Of a stretch of DNA of 44,179 bases, positions 17,801-25,727 are shown piece after piece (position 1 is the stretch's first letter; each line of letters starts with the position of its first letter). This DNA comes from an uncultured Flavobacteriales bacterium (GTDB lineage Bacteria; Bacteroidota; Bacteroidia; Flavobacteriales_D; Crocinitomicaceae), in contig CAIJTF010000111.1 of assembly GCA_903823565.1 (NCBI GenBank), forward strand, positions 1 through 44,179, in the 5' to 3' direction. A program made the position numbers and the translations under genes. The notes under the pieces were generated by a model that had not been told where the DNA came from, did no database searches, and was given only the letters and a program-made list of their open reading frames with translations.

Positions 17801-19184
17801 CCAACCGCAACAAAACCTCATTCGCATGATCTTCCGCTTCTAAATGGTGACGATTAATTTCCACATAAAAATCGTCATTAAATTGCTCCTTCCACCAACA
17901 CAACGAATCCTCTGCTTGCTTCTCCCCCACATTTAAAATCAGCGATGCAATTTCTCCTTCTAAGCCTCCAGATAAAACCATTAAATCAGATCGGTACTGC
18001 TCGATTAATGCTTTATCGACCCTTGGCACGTAATAAAAACCTTCGGTATAGGCTAAAGAGGAAAGCTTAATTAAATTTTGATAGCCCGCCTTATTCTTAG
18101 CTAAGAAAACCATTTTATATCCAGAATCATTGAAGGTTTTATCCGTATGGTCTTTACAAACATTCAGTTCACACCCCAAAATCGGTAATAGCTTTTTCTT
18201 GGATTGACTCAATCCTTGTTCTCTTGCCTCTTCATTTTCTGCCTCAATCGTTGCATTGTATCTAGCAACCTCCCGTTCAAAATTAAATGCGGCCATCATG
18301 TTGCAGTTGTCCGTAATCGCTAGAGCAGACAGTCCAAATTCACCTGCCTTTTGTACCAAGGATTCAATATCCGCAGAAGACTGTAGGATCGTAAATTGGG
18401 AATGTACATGAAGGTGTGCAAACGGCGCTTCCTCCAAGGCTTCAGAATCCGCATGTTGTTTATTGGTGTCCTTATTCGCTTTGGTTTTTAATAATTTGCT
18501 CGCCTCTTTTAAATTTTTATGAGCAATGCCCACCAAAGCCATTGGTGTTGGATTTTCGTTAAGGAATTCCTTGAGATACGTCTCTTCTTGACCTAAATCC
18601 TTGTGATCATAATGGCTACCGCGTATTAACTCTAAAAAACAACGTGCGGTGGCCTCAACATCCGCAGTCGCATTATGAGCCTCCTCAAACGCCCCATCAA
18701 ATAAATGCCTGTAAAGTTCTGAGAGGGAAGGTAATTTGAATTTACCCCCCTTTCCCCCCGGTAATTTTACCAGCTGAGCACTTTCCTCCGTACAGGTATC
18801 TAAGCTTGGAAACGTTTCTAAAGGCGATTCTAGACCCAAGCGCACAAACTCACATCCCAGTACGTTGATATCAAACTTCAAATTGTGTCCAACGATGAAC
18901 GATGCTTTGGATAAATCCGATTGAAAATCCGCTAATACCTCACTGAGCTCCCTTCCTTCTAATGCCGCTAAAGCCGTTGAAATACCATGTACCTTTTCCG
19001 AATCATAGGGAATGTTAAATCCATTGGGTCGTATTAAGGAATCCCCTTTGGACACCAAGTGCCCCATCTCATCGTGTAATTGCCATGCCAATTGTACTAC
19101 ACGAGGCCAGTTGTCTGTTTCCGTGATTGGTGCCTTAAAATTACGGGGCAACCCAGTGGTTTCCGTGTCAAAAATCAAATACAT
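14832..19184 (-). CDS. dnaE: DNA polymerase III alpha subunit with fused N-terminal DEDDh proofreading exonuclease
   Basis: The 1450-residue replicative polymerase begins with an epsilon-like 3'-5' exonuclease domain (1-185): FDTETTG (Asp6, Glu8), VGHNLKFD (Asp105) and AHNATADVEAT (His170, Asp175), so all DEDDh residues are present. After a linker of about 65 residues comes the PHP domain (about 255-450), starting FAHLHVHSQFTILQS. Its usual TDHGN reads TDNCN (Asn293), so one metal ligand seems lost. The polymerase core has GPGRGSAAGS (641-650) and the catalytic PDIDIDFDD (Asp685, Asp687), then the fingers around GITVYQEQVM, a tandem HhH region, and an OB fold near GVVTFEDYTAQYEMFIF. It is far longer than E. 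coli DnaE (1160) because of the fusion. Confidence 0.97.
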   Translation of the reverse strand: MYLIFDTETTGLPRNFKAPITETDNWPRVVQLAWQLHDEMGHLVSKGDSLIRPNGFNIPYDSEKVHGISTALAALEGRELSEVLADFQSDLSKASFIVGHNLKFDINVLGCEFVRLGLESPLETFPSLDTCTEESAQLVKLPGGKGGKFKLPSLSELYRHLFDGAFEEAHNATADVEATARCFLELIRGSHYDHKDLGQEETYLKEFLNENPTPMALVGIAHKNLKEASKLLKTKANKDTNKQHADSEALEEAPFAHLHVHSQFTILQSSADIESLVQKAGEFGLSALAITDNCNMMAAFNFEREVARYNATIEAENEEAREQGLSQSKKKLLPILGCELNVCKDHTDKTFNDSGYKMVFLAKNKAGYQNLIKLSSLAYTEGFYYVPRVDKALIEQYRSDLMVLSGGLEGEIASLILNVGEKQAEDSLCWWKEQFNDDFYVEINRHHLEAEDHANEVLLRLAEKHQVKLVATNNTYYINQSDAQAHDVLLCIRNGELLSTPKGRGRGYRFGFENDEYYFKSPEQMKQLFADLPEAILNLSEIVDKCEPYALSRDVLLPKFDIPQAFIDPNDELTGSKNGENAYLRHLAFEGALKRYGSVSEALKERLDFELKTIENTGYPGYFLIVQDFCKAAWDMGVWVGPGRGSAAGSAVAYCVGITNVDPIKYDLLFERFLNPDRISMPDIDIDFDDEGRGKVIDYVINKYGANQVAQIITYGTMAAKSSIRDTARVLDYPLPEADKLAKMVPDISLKKLFSFTDHELNEKFAKDQDGLIKARELRKIYQGKGDAAEVLKQAKSLEGTVRNTGIHACGVIITPDELTNFVPVATAKDSSLACTQFDNAVAENAGLLKMDFLGLKTLTLIKDAVRIIHENRGIALDPNQFPIDDEATFKLFQRGDTVGIFQYESPGMQKYMRELKPTEFADLIAMNALYRPGPMEYIPSFVKRKHGEETTVYDLPDCEEYLKETYGITVYQEQVMLLSQKLADFTKGEADTLRKAMGKKDEKVLKKMRPTFLERGAEKGHPKDKLEKIWKDWEAFASYAFNKSHSTCYAWIAYQTAYLKANYPAEYMAAVLSNNMGDIKQVTFFMNECRRMNINVLSPDINESGLNFTVNTNGDIRFGLGAIRGIGEGPVSAIVDGRSEGKYSGVFDFFRRINLSAINRTSVQNLVYAGAFDSFPEMHRAQYFAEIKNNQVFIDLLLRYGAAYQNSQGSDQIDLFGKNELFELAEPAIPEVEEWSLNFKLSRENDVIGFYISAHPLDDYLVEIQAFCSGDLSMLYQPEEFKGRDLFMAVVVKSVVHRTRNNGDPFGVVTFEDYTAQYEMFIFGDTYLKFKHLFQPGIFLTLKGRIDKGRFGNGKLEFSIKDIDQVKNLRENKIQGLNLTIPNRDLNHLLIDELNGLFLENQGSCKVNFIISDTIDGFDLKMSSRSMRINPSPVIYKALSNMNIAYSLN

Positions 19185-19200
19185 AAAAGGGATTGTTTAG

Positions 19201-19208
19201 CTAAAAGT
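19201..19208 (-). promoter_or_regulatory. Near-consensus -7 element for dnaE
   Basis: The minus strand reads TACTTTTA then G, one mismatch from TAnnTTTG, 16 bases upstream of the dnaE ATG at 19184. The same variant precedes the genes at 10703 and 43983. Confidence 0.4.
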
Positions 19209-19221
19209 ACTAAGAATTTAT

Positions 19222-19238
19222 CACCCAAACTTCGGGTG
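19222..19238 (-). terminator. Possible weak terminator after the Ig-like gene
   Basis: Inverted repeat CACCC/GGGTG with a 7-base loop, followed on the minus strand by the AT-rich but not T-only ATAAATTCTT. It sits between the stop of the Ig-like gene (19251) and the dnaE promoter element. Confidence 0.35.
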
Positions 19239-19250
19239 TTAATAAATAAT

Positions 19251-20759
19251 TTAGTCTTCCTCGATGGTAAATTCCATATCCCAATTCATCCGTATTTTAG
19301 GGAATTTACGGTAGCGTTTTACGGGCTCTGCCTGTTGGTGCTGGAGTGGATTAATAGGATCCCAAAAACCATTGTTATTTTGATCTTCAACGACCACAAG
19401 CTGATAATCTCCTGGAAGCAAGTTTTCAAAAACAACAACAGGATTAAAAGTAACTTTGGAAACGGCCACTTCCTTTCCATCCCGTTCTAAATAAACAAGC
19501 CGCGTCCCATGGGATGGGGGTAAATTAATTTTAATACGCCCTAAATTTTCTTCTTGATAATGCACAAATTCAAGGGTTTTCTTTTCATTTTCATTCCCTG
19601 TTATTCCCTTTACTGCCCCTTTGGGAAGGGTCAACTTAACCTGACCCGCTGGCAATTTATGGGCATAAATTAAAAGGCGGTTATCTCGTACCTTCGTCGA
19701 ATCAATCGGTACAGGAACCGTATCGGTTACTCCTTGTAATTTCCATTGATCCAACGGAGATAGTGTTTCGATAAAGTCGCTGCACTGCACTTGCAAACAA
19801 CCGTGATGGTTCAATCCTGAGGGTGAAAGGGTTAGCTTCGCCGCCGTTTCCTTAGCAGAAATTAGTTTCTCCAATGTTTGCGGGCCGGATTGAAGAACCA
19901 TGAATCCTGAGGCTTGCTTACCTATTGAAAAACCAACCGAATCCCTATTTAATCGAAAGGCCTTTACCCGATCTCCATTCAAGGATATCTTTGCCAAATC
20001 AAGTTCCATTGGTACATGGGCATATAATATCCCCGGCGCATCGATTTTGAGTTGCGTGATGGTCACCGTATCGCGAGGTATTGATAAGCCTAATCGAATC
20101 GAATCCTTTTCCCCGGGAGAAAATGGTTCAAAAAGGTGTCCCTGTTTCTCGCTTTTGTCTATTATCCCATTTTTATTAAGATCTATCGCTGCTTTAAGGT
20201 AGAAACTGCGTTGGGGTAAATTGGAAAGAACAACCTCCCCTTGGGCATTGCTGATACCGACGTAGCGAGGAAATAGTGCGGTATCGGAATCATACAATCC
20301 CACCATTGCCTCTTTTAGCGGACGGCCCTCAAAAGCATCGCTTACGCGTACAGTGGTTTTTAACGAGTCTAAAGCAGAACCGGTTGAAAAGACTAAGGTA
20401 TATAGAGAATCGTTTCCTTCGGTTACATCCTTTATAGCCCCATTCATGACAATGCTGTACGTCGTATTTTCTTTAAGTTGGCCGGTAAGCGTAAGTAGGA
20501 TGGTTTTTCGGGACATTTTTGCCGTTACCACAACATCTGAAGGAACTATGCGCACTGTTGCAGGTGTTGCGTTGAGTTGAACAAATTCATCAAAGGTTAT
20601 GGAAAGCTCTTGAGGAGAGATTTGTTTGGTAAAATTCGCGGGCGACGAGTAGATGATCCGAGGGGCTGTGGTATCTTTTATTCCACCCGTTAAAACGCCT
20701 ACTTGGGCACAACGAACGAGCAAAAGGGCCAAGCCAATTAATCCAAGGGAACGAACCAT
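19251..20759 (-). CDS. Ig-like (SbsA/Big_5) domain surface protein, probable lipoprotein
   Basis: The 502-residue protein has a short hydrophobic N-terminus with Cys17, followed by VGVLTGGIKDTTAPRI. A Cys, then a GG.KDTT.P motif, then an SbsA-like Ig domain (about 30-130: SPANFTKQISPQELSITFDEFVQL, then LKENTTYSIVMNGAIKDVTEGN) is a pattern I know from Bacteroidetes cell-surface lipoproteins. The rest is beta-rich with DxN-type strands such as AAIDLNKNGIIDK and VVVEDQNNNGFWDP. The lipobox reads LVRC, with Arg just before the Cys, which is unusual. The start overlaps the preceding msrC gene by 22 bases. Function unknown; probably structural or adhesive at the cell surface. Confidence 0.78.
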   Translation of the reverse strand: MVRSLGLIGLALLLVRCAQVGVLTGGIKDTTAPRIIYSSPANFTKQISPQELSITFDEFVQLNATPATVRIVPSDVVVTAKMSRKTILLTLTGQLKENTTYSIVMNGAIKDVTEGNDSLYTLVFSTGSALDSLKTTVRVSDAFEGRPLKEAMVGLYDSDTALFPRYVGISNAQGEVVLSNLPQRSFYLKAAIDLNKNGIIDKSEKQGHLFEPFSPGEKDSIRLGLSIPRDTVTITQLKIDAPGILYAHVPMELDLAKISLNGDRVKAFRLNRDSVGFSIGKQASGFMVLQSGPQTLEKLISAKETAAKLTLSPSGLNHHGCLQVQCSDFIETLSPLDQWKLQGVTDTVPVPIDSTKVRDNRLLIYAHKLPAGQVKLTLPKGAVKGITGNENEKKTLEFVHYQEENLGRIKINLPPSHGTRLVYLERDGKEVAVSKVTFNPVVVFENLLPGDYQLVVVEDQNNNGFWDPINPLQHQQAEPVKRYRKFPKIRMNWDMEFTIEED

Positions 20760-21232
20760 GCGGCAATATTTTTTAGGTAAAAAGCATCCACCTCATCAAA
20801 GGTCCCAAAGGCTATGCTATCGACATCCAAAACGGCAACGATCTCCCCGTCGGCAAAAACAGGCACAACAATTTCACTATTGCTCAGGCTGCTGCAGGCG
20901 ATATGGCCCTCAAATTCATGAACATTCGGGACAACGAGGGTAGTTTTGCGCTCCCAAGCCATTCCACATACCCCCTTTCCCTTGGCGATTCGCGTGCAAG
21001 CAATGGGCCCTTGGAAAGGTCCTAAAACCAACTCATTTCCTTTAACCCGGTATAATCCGACCCACAAAAAATCAAAGGTTTGTTTTAGCGCAGCAACGAT
21101 ATTGGCTGCGATGGCTATCGGGTCCTTTTCATCGCCTATTAAGGCAGGAATTTGCTGCAATAACGTTTTGTATTTCTCGTTTTTGCTACCTTCGTTAATG
21201 TGCAACGTCTCAGACACAGCACAAAAATCCAA
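20738..21232 (-). CDS. msrC: Free methionine-(R)-sulfoxide reductase (GAF domain, fRMsr)
   Basis: The enzyme reduces free Met-R-sulfoxide, protecting against oxidation. The 164-residue protein is a single GAF domain with WVGLYRV, the ACTRIAKGKGVCG segment (Cys79, Cys89) and ACSSLSNSEIVVPVF (Cys113), then LDVDSIAFGTFDEVD. The Cys spacings (10 and 24) equal those of E. coli fRMsr (84, 94, 118), so the redox triad is intact. It is divergent from the exonuclease gene at 21266, with only 33 bases between starts. I found no clear -7 element for either. Confidence 0.93.
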   Translation of the reverse strand: MDFCAVSETLHINEGSKNEKYKTLLQQIPALIGDEKDPIAIAANIVAALKQTFDFLWVGLYRVKGNELVLGPFQGPIACTRIAKGKGVCGMAWERKTTLVVPNVHEFEGHIACSSLSNSEIVVPVFADGEIVAVLDVDSIAFGTFDEVDAFYLKNIAAWFVPLD

Positions 21233-21265
21233 TAATTAATCGAAAAACACAATTATATCAGCACA

Positions 21266-21979
21266 ATGGAGTCCATTAACCTTGAAAACATTCTTTTTTT
21301 AGATATTGAAACCGTTCCTCAAACCTATGACTATGAGGCGTTGGATGAGGAAACAAAACATTTGTTTGAATTAAAAAATAGATCCTATATCAACGAAGAT
21401 AAAAGCGGTGAATTGGTATACAAAGACCGCGGTGGAATTCAATCAGAATTTGGCAAAATCATATGTATTTCGGTAGGGATGGTCAAGCAAACCACACTCG
21501 GAAAAACCATACGGATAAAATCGTTTGCGCACGATGACGAGTTGACTTTATTAACCCAATTCAACCGGTTATTGGAAGATCACTACAGCGAAAAAATACT
21601 ATGTGGACATAATGCCAAAGAATTCGATTTTCCATACCTCTGTCGAAGGATGCTAATCCATGGGATTCGATTACCGAAAGTTCTCGATATTTCAGGCAAA
21701 AAACCGTGGGAAATTAAACACCTGGACACGATGGAACTATGGAAATTCGGAGACTACAAGGCCTATACCTCTTTAGCCCTTCTGTGTCATATCTTTCAAA
21801 TACCTACCCCAAAAGACGACATTTCAGGGGCAGATGTAGCGCGCGTTTACTATGAAGAACAAAACCTAGAACGCATCACTAAGTATTGTGAAAAAGATGT
21901 TGTAGCTTTAATCCAAGTGTATTTACGCATGCGTTTAGAACCATTAGTTGAAGAGGCAAACATTACCTATGTTCCGTGA
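21266..21979 (+). CDS. Predicted 3'-5' exonuclease of the PolB-exonuclease-like family (PF10108 type)
   Basis: The 237-residue protein has the DEDDy pattern: LFLDIETVPQ (Asp and Glu), CGHNAKEFDFPYLCRR (Asp) and YCEKDVVALIQVYLRM (Tyr and Asp). The layout, including an N-terminal insert before FGKIICISVG, matches the stand-alone relatives of the DNA polymerase B exonuclease domain common in Bacteroidetes. It probably degrades single-stranded DNA, but substrate and pathway are unknown. It is a single plus-strand gene among minus-strand genes, and its 3' end overlaps rsmE tail to tail by 17 bases. Confidence 0.85.
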   Translation: MESINLENILFLDIETVPQTYDYEALDEETKHLFELKNRSYINEDKSGELVYKDRGGIQSEFGKIICISVGMVKQTTLGKTIRIKSFAHDDELTLLTQFNRLLEDHYSEKILCGHNAKEFDFPYLCRRMLIHGIRLPKVLDISGKKPWEIKHLDTMELWKFGDYKAYTSLALLCHIFQIPTPKDDISGADVARVYYEEQNLERITKYCEKDVVALIQVYLRMRLEPLVEEANITYVP

Positions 21980-22655
21980 GTTGCCCCAACAAAAATATGG
22001 CTTTAAGCCCCGCCGTTTCCGTTCGCAAACGGGCCTCACCTAAGGTTATTGAAGTATATCCCGCCGCTTGTAATTGAACGATTTCATTCGCTGTAAAATC
22101 CCCTTCAGGACCAATTAAAATACGCTTTGGTTGCGTAGCATCAACCCGAACCCTAGGTTGATCTTCAAGGCAATGGGCCAACCAACCTCCCGGATACATT
22201 TTCACGAAATCTGACAAGGGAACCAATGGCTCAAGTACAGGTAAATAAAGGCGTTTCGATTGCTTCATGGCCGAAATGGCTATTTTATTTAACCGATCTA
22301 AAGCCAATTTACTGCGCTCGGTGCGTTTGGTTTGTATAAACGAAAACCGAGAACACCCCAATTCCGTTCCTTTTTCAATTAACCACTCCATGCGATCCAT
22401 TTGCTTTGTCGGTGCTATGGCAAGGTGAATTTCCGCGCTGGGTTCAGTGAAGGCAGCCTGGATCTTCCTAACCAAGCACTTTTTGGGATTGGCTTCAAGG
22501 ATCTCAACTTCGAACCAATGCCCCCTCCCATTAAGGATTTCAATGCGTTCACCCACTTTTTTACGCAAAACACGAATGCAATGGTTAGACTCTTCCTCCC
22601 CCAAGGAAAACCATTCTAACGTTGGTTCACTATCGAATACATAAAAGGAAGACAT
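21963..22655 (-). CDS. rsmE: 16S rRNA (uracil1498-N3)-methyltransferase
   Basis: RsmE is a SPOUT methyltransferase acting on U1498 of 16S rRNA. The 230-residue protein has the N-terminal PUA-like part (NHCIRVLRKKVGERIEILNGRG) and the knotted C-terminal domain with KQMDRMEWLIEKGTELGC, TKRTERSK, LIGPEGDFTANEI and ITLGEARLRTETAGLKA. It is the last gene of the minus-strand string. Its ATG shares one base with the holA stop (TAATG), so translation is coupled. Confidence 0.95.
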   Translation of the reverse strand: MSSFYVFDSEPTLEWFSLGEEESNHCIRVLRKKVGERIEILNGRGHWFEVEILEANPKKCLVRKIQAAFTEPSAEIHLAIAPTKQMDRMEWLIEKGTELGCSRFSFIQTKRTERSKLALDRLNKIAISAMKQSKRLYLPVLEPLVPLSDFVKMYPGGWLAHCLEDQPRVRVDATQPKRILIGPEGDFTANEIVQLQAAGYTSITLGEARLRTETAGLKAIFLLGQLTEHR

Positions 22656-23650
22656 TATATAAGGAGTTGAATTACCAATTCGCGCATCAAGGTCCCTGAC
22701 GTCTCTGTAGCATTACCTACCCCTTTCGATTTCAAGTCAAATTCATGCAATATTTCAATGTTCTCGGCAATTTTCTTGGGAGTAAAATTGTTCTTTGATT
22801 GTAAGAGCTCACCCACAACGTACGGATGGATTTTCAAGATTGAAGCAATGTGCTCGCGGGATTTATTCTGCATAAAATGAATCCTCATGATCTGGGAGAA
22901 AAATCGGAACAACATCGAAATAACTTGAACCAAATCCGCTGCCTTGGGATTTGACTCGAAGTATTGGACAATTCGGATCGCTTTTGCCATGTCTTTTGCC
23001 GCAACAGCATTATTGAGTTCGAAAACATTGTATTCTTTCGAAATACCAATGTGCTTTTCGACATGGGCTTCGTTAATCTCCTCACCTTGTTGTAAAACAA
23101 TGGCTAACTTTTCGATTTCATTACTGATGCGCGATAAATCGTTGCCAATGGCTTCGGATAGTAAATGCGGCACACGCGAAGCATAGGAAAATCCTTTAGA
23201 CTTCATCAAAGTACCAATCCATTCTGGCAACTGATAGTCTTTGATTTTTTCTGACTTAAAAACTTCATGGTTTTGAACGGCTTTGAAGAATTTCGTTCGG
23301 GCATCCATGCTCTTGTATTTATAGGAAAACACAAGAATTGTGGAATTTAAAGGTTCATTCAAATAGGATTCCAAGGCATCCCACGCTTTAAAATCTTGGG
23401 CTTCTTTCACTAATACCAACCTTCGTTCTGCCATCATAGGATATTGCTTGGCACTGCTCAACAAGGACGGTGCATCTACCTCCTTACCATAGACCACTTC
23501 CTGATTAAAATCTTTTTCATGCGGTTCTAAAACATGAGCTTCTAAAAGAGACAGGATTTTATCAATAAAATAGGGCTCCTCTCCATGCAGCAGGTAAACA
23601 GGGCTAAATTCTTTTGAAACTATTTTCTTTTGAAGCGCTGCAAACGTCAT
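22655..23650 (-). CDS. holA: DNA polymerase III delta subunit
   Basis: HolA opens the sliding clamp within the clamp-loader complex. The 331-residue protein starts with the family signature SPVYLLHGEEPYFIDKIL, then QYPMMAERRLVLVKEAQDF and, in the C-terminal part, LSRISNEIEKLAI and the VFELNNAVAAKD segment typical of delta. It follows the pepT stop region with an ATGA overlap (read in the minus direction holA starts inside the pepT stop) and precedes rsmE with a one-base overlap. Confidence 0.93.
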   Translation of the reverse strand: MTFAALQKKIVSKEFSPVYLLHGEEPYFIDKILSLLEAHVLEPHEKDFNQEVVYGKEVDAPSLLSSAKQYPMMAERRLVLVKEAQDFKAWDALESYLNEPLNSTILVFSYKYKSMDARTKFFKAVQNHEVFKSEKIKDYQLPEWIGTLMKSKGFSYASRVPHLLSEAIGNDLSRISNEIEKLAIVLQQGEEINEAHVEKHIGISKEYNVFELNNAVAAKDMAKAIRIVQYFESNPKAADLVQVISMLFRFFSQIMRIHFMQNKSREHIASILKIHPYVVGELLQSKNNFTPKKIAENIEILHEFDLKSKGVGNATETSGTLMRELVIQLLI

Positions 23651-24891
23651 GCTTTATGTTTTTCCCATATTTGAACCAATTCAACTAAGGTTTTTACGGC
23701 AGCCTCCATGTCTTGCAGTACTACATACTCTTGCTTTGAATGTATTGCCATTTCCCCTGTAAAAATATTGGGGCACGGAAGTCCCATAAAGGACAATCGA
23801 GAGCCATCGGTTCCGCCTCGAATGATTTGGCGTTTTGGTGTATATCCTGCCCGTTCAATGGCTTCAACTGCATAATCGGCAACGAAAGGACAGTGCTGTA
23901 GAATTTCTTTCATATTTCGGTACTGTTCTACCTGATGAAATTCAAAGGAAGTCCCTGGAAACAACCTTATGGTCTCATTCGCCAACACCACTAATTTCTC
24001 GGCATATTCCGTAAGTTTTTTAGTGTCGTGGTCCCTCAGAATAAAAGTAACCGTGGCTTTTTCCAATCCACCCTCTATAGACGTCGGGTGGACAAATCCC
24101 TCCCTCGCTGAGGTTGTTTCAGGTGACCAACCATCCTTCGGCAAGGAGCAAAGAAATGCAGAGGCCATTTTCATAGCATGTTGCATTTTCCCTTTAGCAT
24201 AGCCTGGGTGAGCACTTACCCCATGAAAAACAAAGGTCATGGCATCGGCAGAAAAGGTTTCGTCTTCCACATCCCCCAAAGGACCACCGTCTAAGGTGTA
24301 ACCGTAATCGGCACCTAGTTTTTCCATGTTCAACTTTTCTACCCCGCGACCAACCTCTTCATCAGGTGTAAATAAAATCCGGATTTTACCATGCTTAATG
24401 TTGGGATTGTCCAATAGATACTTTGTGAACTGCATAATAATTGCGACCCCCGCCTTATCGTCTGCACCTAACAGCGTTGTCCCTGAAGCAGTAATAATAT
24501 CTTGCCCAATTTTATCTTTTAAATAGGGATGATTTTCCACCGAAATAACTTGATTATTATCATCTGGAAGCACCATTGGAGAGCCATCCCAATTCGCATG
24601 AATAATAGGTTTTACATTTTTTCCACTGCAATCTGGAGCCGTGTCCACGTGTGAACAAAAACAAATTGTTGGAATCGTGTCGTTTTCTGAATTGGAAGGA
24701 ATGGTAGCAAAAACATAGCCCCACTCATCCATTTCAGCATCCTGAACGCCCATTTCCAAAAGCTCATTCAACAGAACCTTAGCCAAATCTTTTTGTTTCT
24801 CTGTCGAGGGAAAACTCATTGAGTGAGGATCGGATTCTGTATCTATTTGAACATATCTTAAAAACCGATCCGATAAGGAGTGAAGGTCCAT
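23647..24891 (-). CDS. pepT: Peptidase T (tripeptide aminopeptidase)
   Basis: PepT is a dizinc M20 aminopeptidase that cleaves the N-terminal residue from tripeptides in the cytoplasm. The 414-residue protein has metal and catalytic motifs SHVDTAPD (His81, Asp83), LLGADDKAG (Asp144), FTPDEEVGRG (Glu178, Glu179), the dimerisation-domain HPGYAKGKM, and a late IRGGTDGSRLSFMGLPCPN. Length fits the family (about 410). It lies between a small Cys-motif gene and holA in a tightly spaced minus-strand string. Confidence 0.96.
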   Translation of the reverse strand: MDLHSLSDRFLRYVQIDTESDPHSMSFPSTEKQKDLAKVLLNELLEMGVQDAEMDEWGYVFATIPSNSENDTIPTICFCSHVDTAPDCSGKNVKPIIHANWDGSPMVLPDDNNQVISVENHPYLKDKIGQDIITASGTTLLGADDKAGVAIIMQFTKYLLDNPNIKHGKIRILFTPDEEVGRGVEKLNMEKLGADYGYTLDGGPLGDVEDETFSADAMTFVFHGVSAHPGYAKGKMQHAMKMASAFLCSLPKDGWSPETTSAREGFVHPTSIEGGLEKATVTFILRDHDTKKLTEYAEKLVVLANETIRLFPGTSFEFHQVEQYRNMKEILQHCPFVADYAVEAIERAGYTPKRQIIRGGTDGSRLSFMGLPCPNIFTGEMAIHSKQEYVVLQDMEAAVKTLVELVQIWEKHKA

Positions 24892-24908
24892 GGGAAAAAA
24901 ATTTAATG

Positions 24909-25118
24909 CTAAATTAAGTTTTTACTCGCTTTAATTTCTGAATCATCTTCCCTTATTGCTTCAAACACCAAATTATTTTTTTGATTTGGCAACGGTTTTG
25001 AATGCTTGTTCATCAACAAAATTTCGTAAGGAATACCTTCGGGAAAAGCTTCGCAACCTATTCGAAACGAATTCGTGTGCTTACAACGATTGCATATTAA
25101 ATCAATGGTATCCGTCAT
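24909..25118 (-). CDS. Small conserved-type protein with CxxC...C and AFPxGIPxEIL motif, unknown function
   Basis: This 69-residue protein has Cys9, Cys12 and Cys22 (CNRCKHTNSFRIGC) followed by EAFPEGIPYEIL, then H, P and N residues (NKHSKPLPNQKNNLVFE). I recall a widespread set of short uncharacterised bacterial proteins with C-x2-C, then C-x-AFP-x-GIP-x-EI(L), then H and P, which this matches well. The Cys could bind metal, but no function is established. It is 12 bases after rdgB and 17 bases before pepT in the same direction, so it is probably a real member of that operon. Confidence 0.72.
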   Translation of the reverse strand: MTDTIDLICNRCKHTNSFRIGCEAFPEGIPYEILLMNKHSKPLPNQKNNLVFEAIREDDSEIKASKNLI

Positions 25119-25130
25119 AATTACGTTCTT

Positions 25131-25727
25131 TTACAATGCGGCGCGATTTGCCGATTTTTCCTTTAAAAATCGTATAAACTTATCAAAGGCTTGAGCGCGA
25201 TGTGAAATGGAATTCTTTATTTCTTTTTCAACTTCGGCAAAGGATTCGCTCCAACCCTCAGGAACAAATATGGGGTCATATCCAAAGCCTTTGGTTCCCC
25301 TTGGAGTATGGGCTATACTCCCTCGTACTTCCCCAGAAAAAAGAAATTCTTGTTGACCATCGACAAAAGCAATTACCGTTTTGAAAACAGCAGACCGGTT
25401 ATTTTTTCCTTCCAATTCACGAAGCAATTTCCTAGAATTGGCGGCATCGTTCTTTTCCGGACCGGCATACCGAGCAGAATAAACGCCTGGCCTACCGTTT
25501 AGCACCTCAACCTCTAATCCAGAGTCATCTGCAAACGAGGCATGGTGAATATGAGCATGTAAAAACCGTGCTTTAAGCAAGGCATTTTCCTCGAGGGTTA
25601 AGCCGCTTTCGACAATTTCCTCGGTAAGCGATAAATCCTTCAAACTTTTTAGCATCATATTGGCAGGAAGCATCGCACTTATTTCGCGGATTTTGTTTTC
25701 GTTATGGGAGGCAAAAAATAATTTCAT
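25131..25727 (-). CDS. rdgB: Non-canonical purine NTP pyrophosphatase (RdgB/HAM1)
   Basis: RdgB hydrolyses dITP, ITP and XTP so they are not built into nucleic acids. The 198-residue protein has the N-terminal FASHNENKIREI, LTLEENALLKA, FADDSGLEVEVLNGRPGVYS, the GTKGFGYDPIFVPEG loop and SHRAQA near the end, all family signatures. Its ATG overlaps the stop of the upstream glycosyltransferase in ATGA. Confidence 0.96.
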   Translation of the reverse strand: MKLFFASHNENKIREISAMLPANMMLKSLKDLSLTEEIVESGLTLEENALLKARFLHAHIHHASFADDSGLEVEVLNGRPGVYSARYAGPEKNDAANSRKLLRELEGKNNRSAVFKTVIAFVDGQQEFLFSGEVRGSIAHTPRGTKGFGYDPIFVPEGWSESFAEVEKEIKNSISHRAQAFDKFIRFLKEKSANRAAL

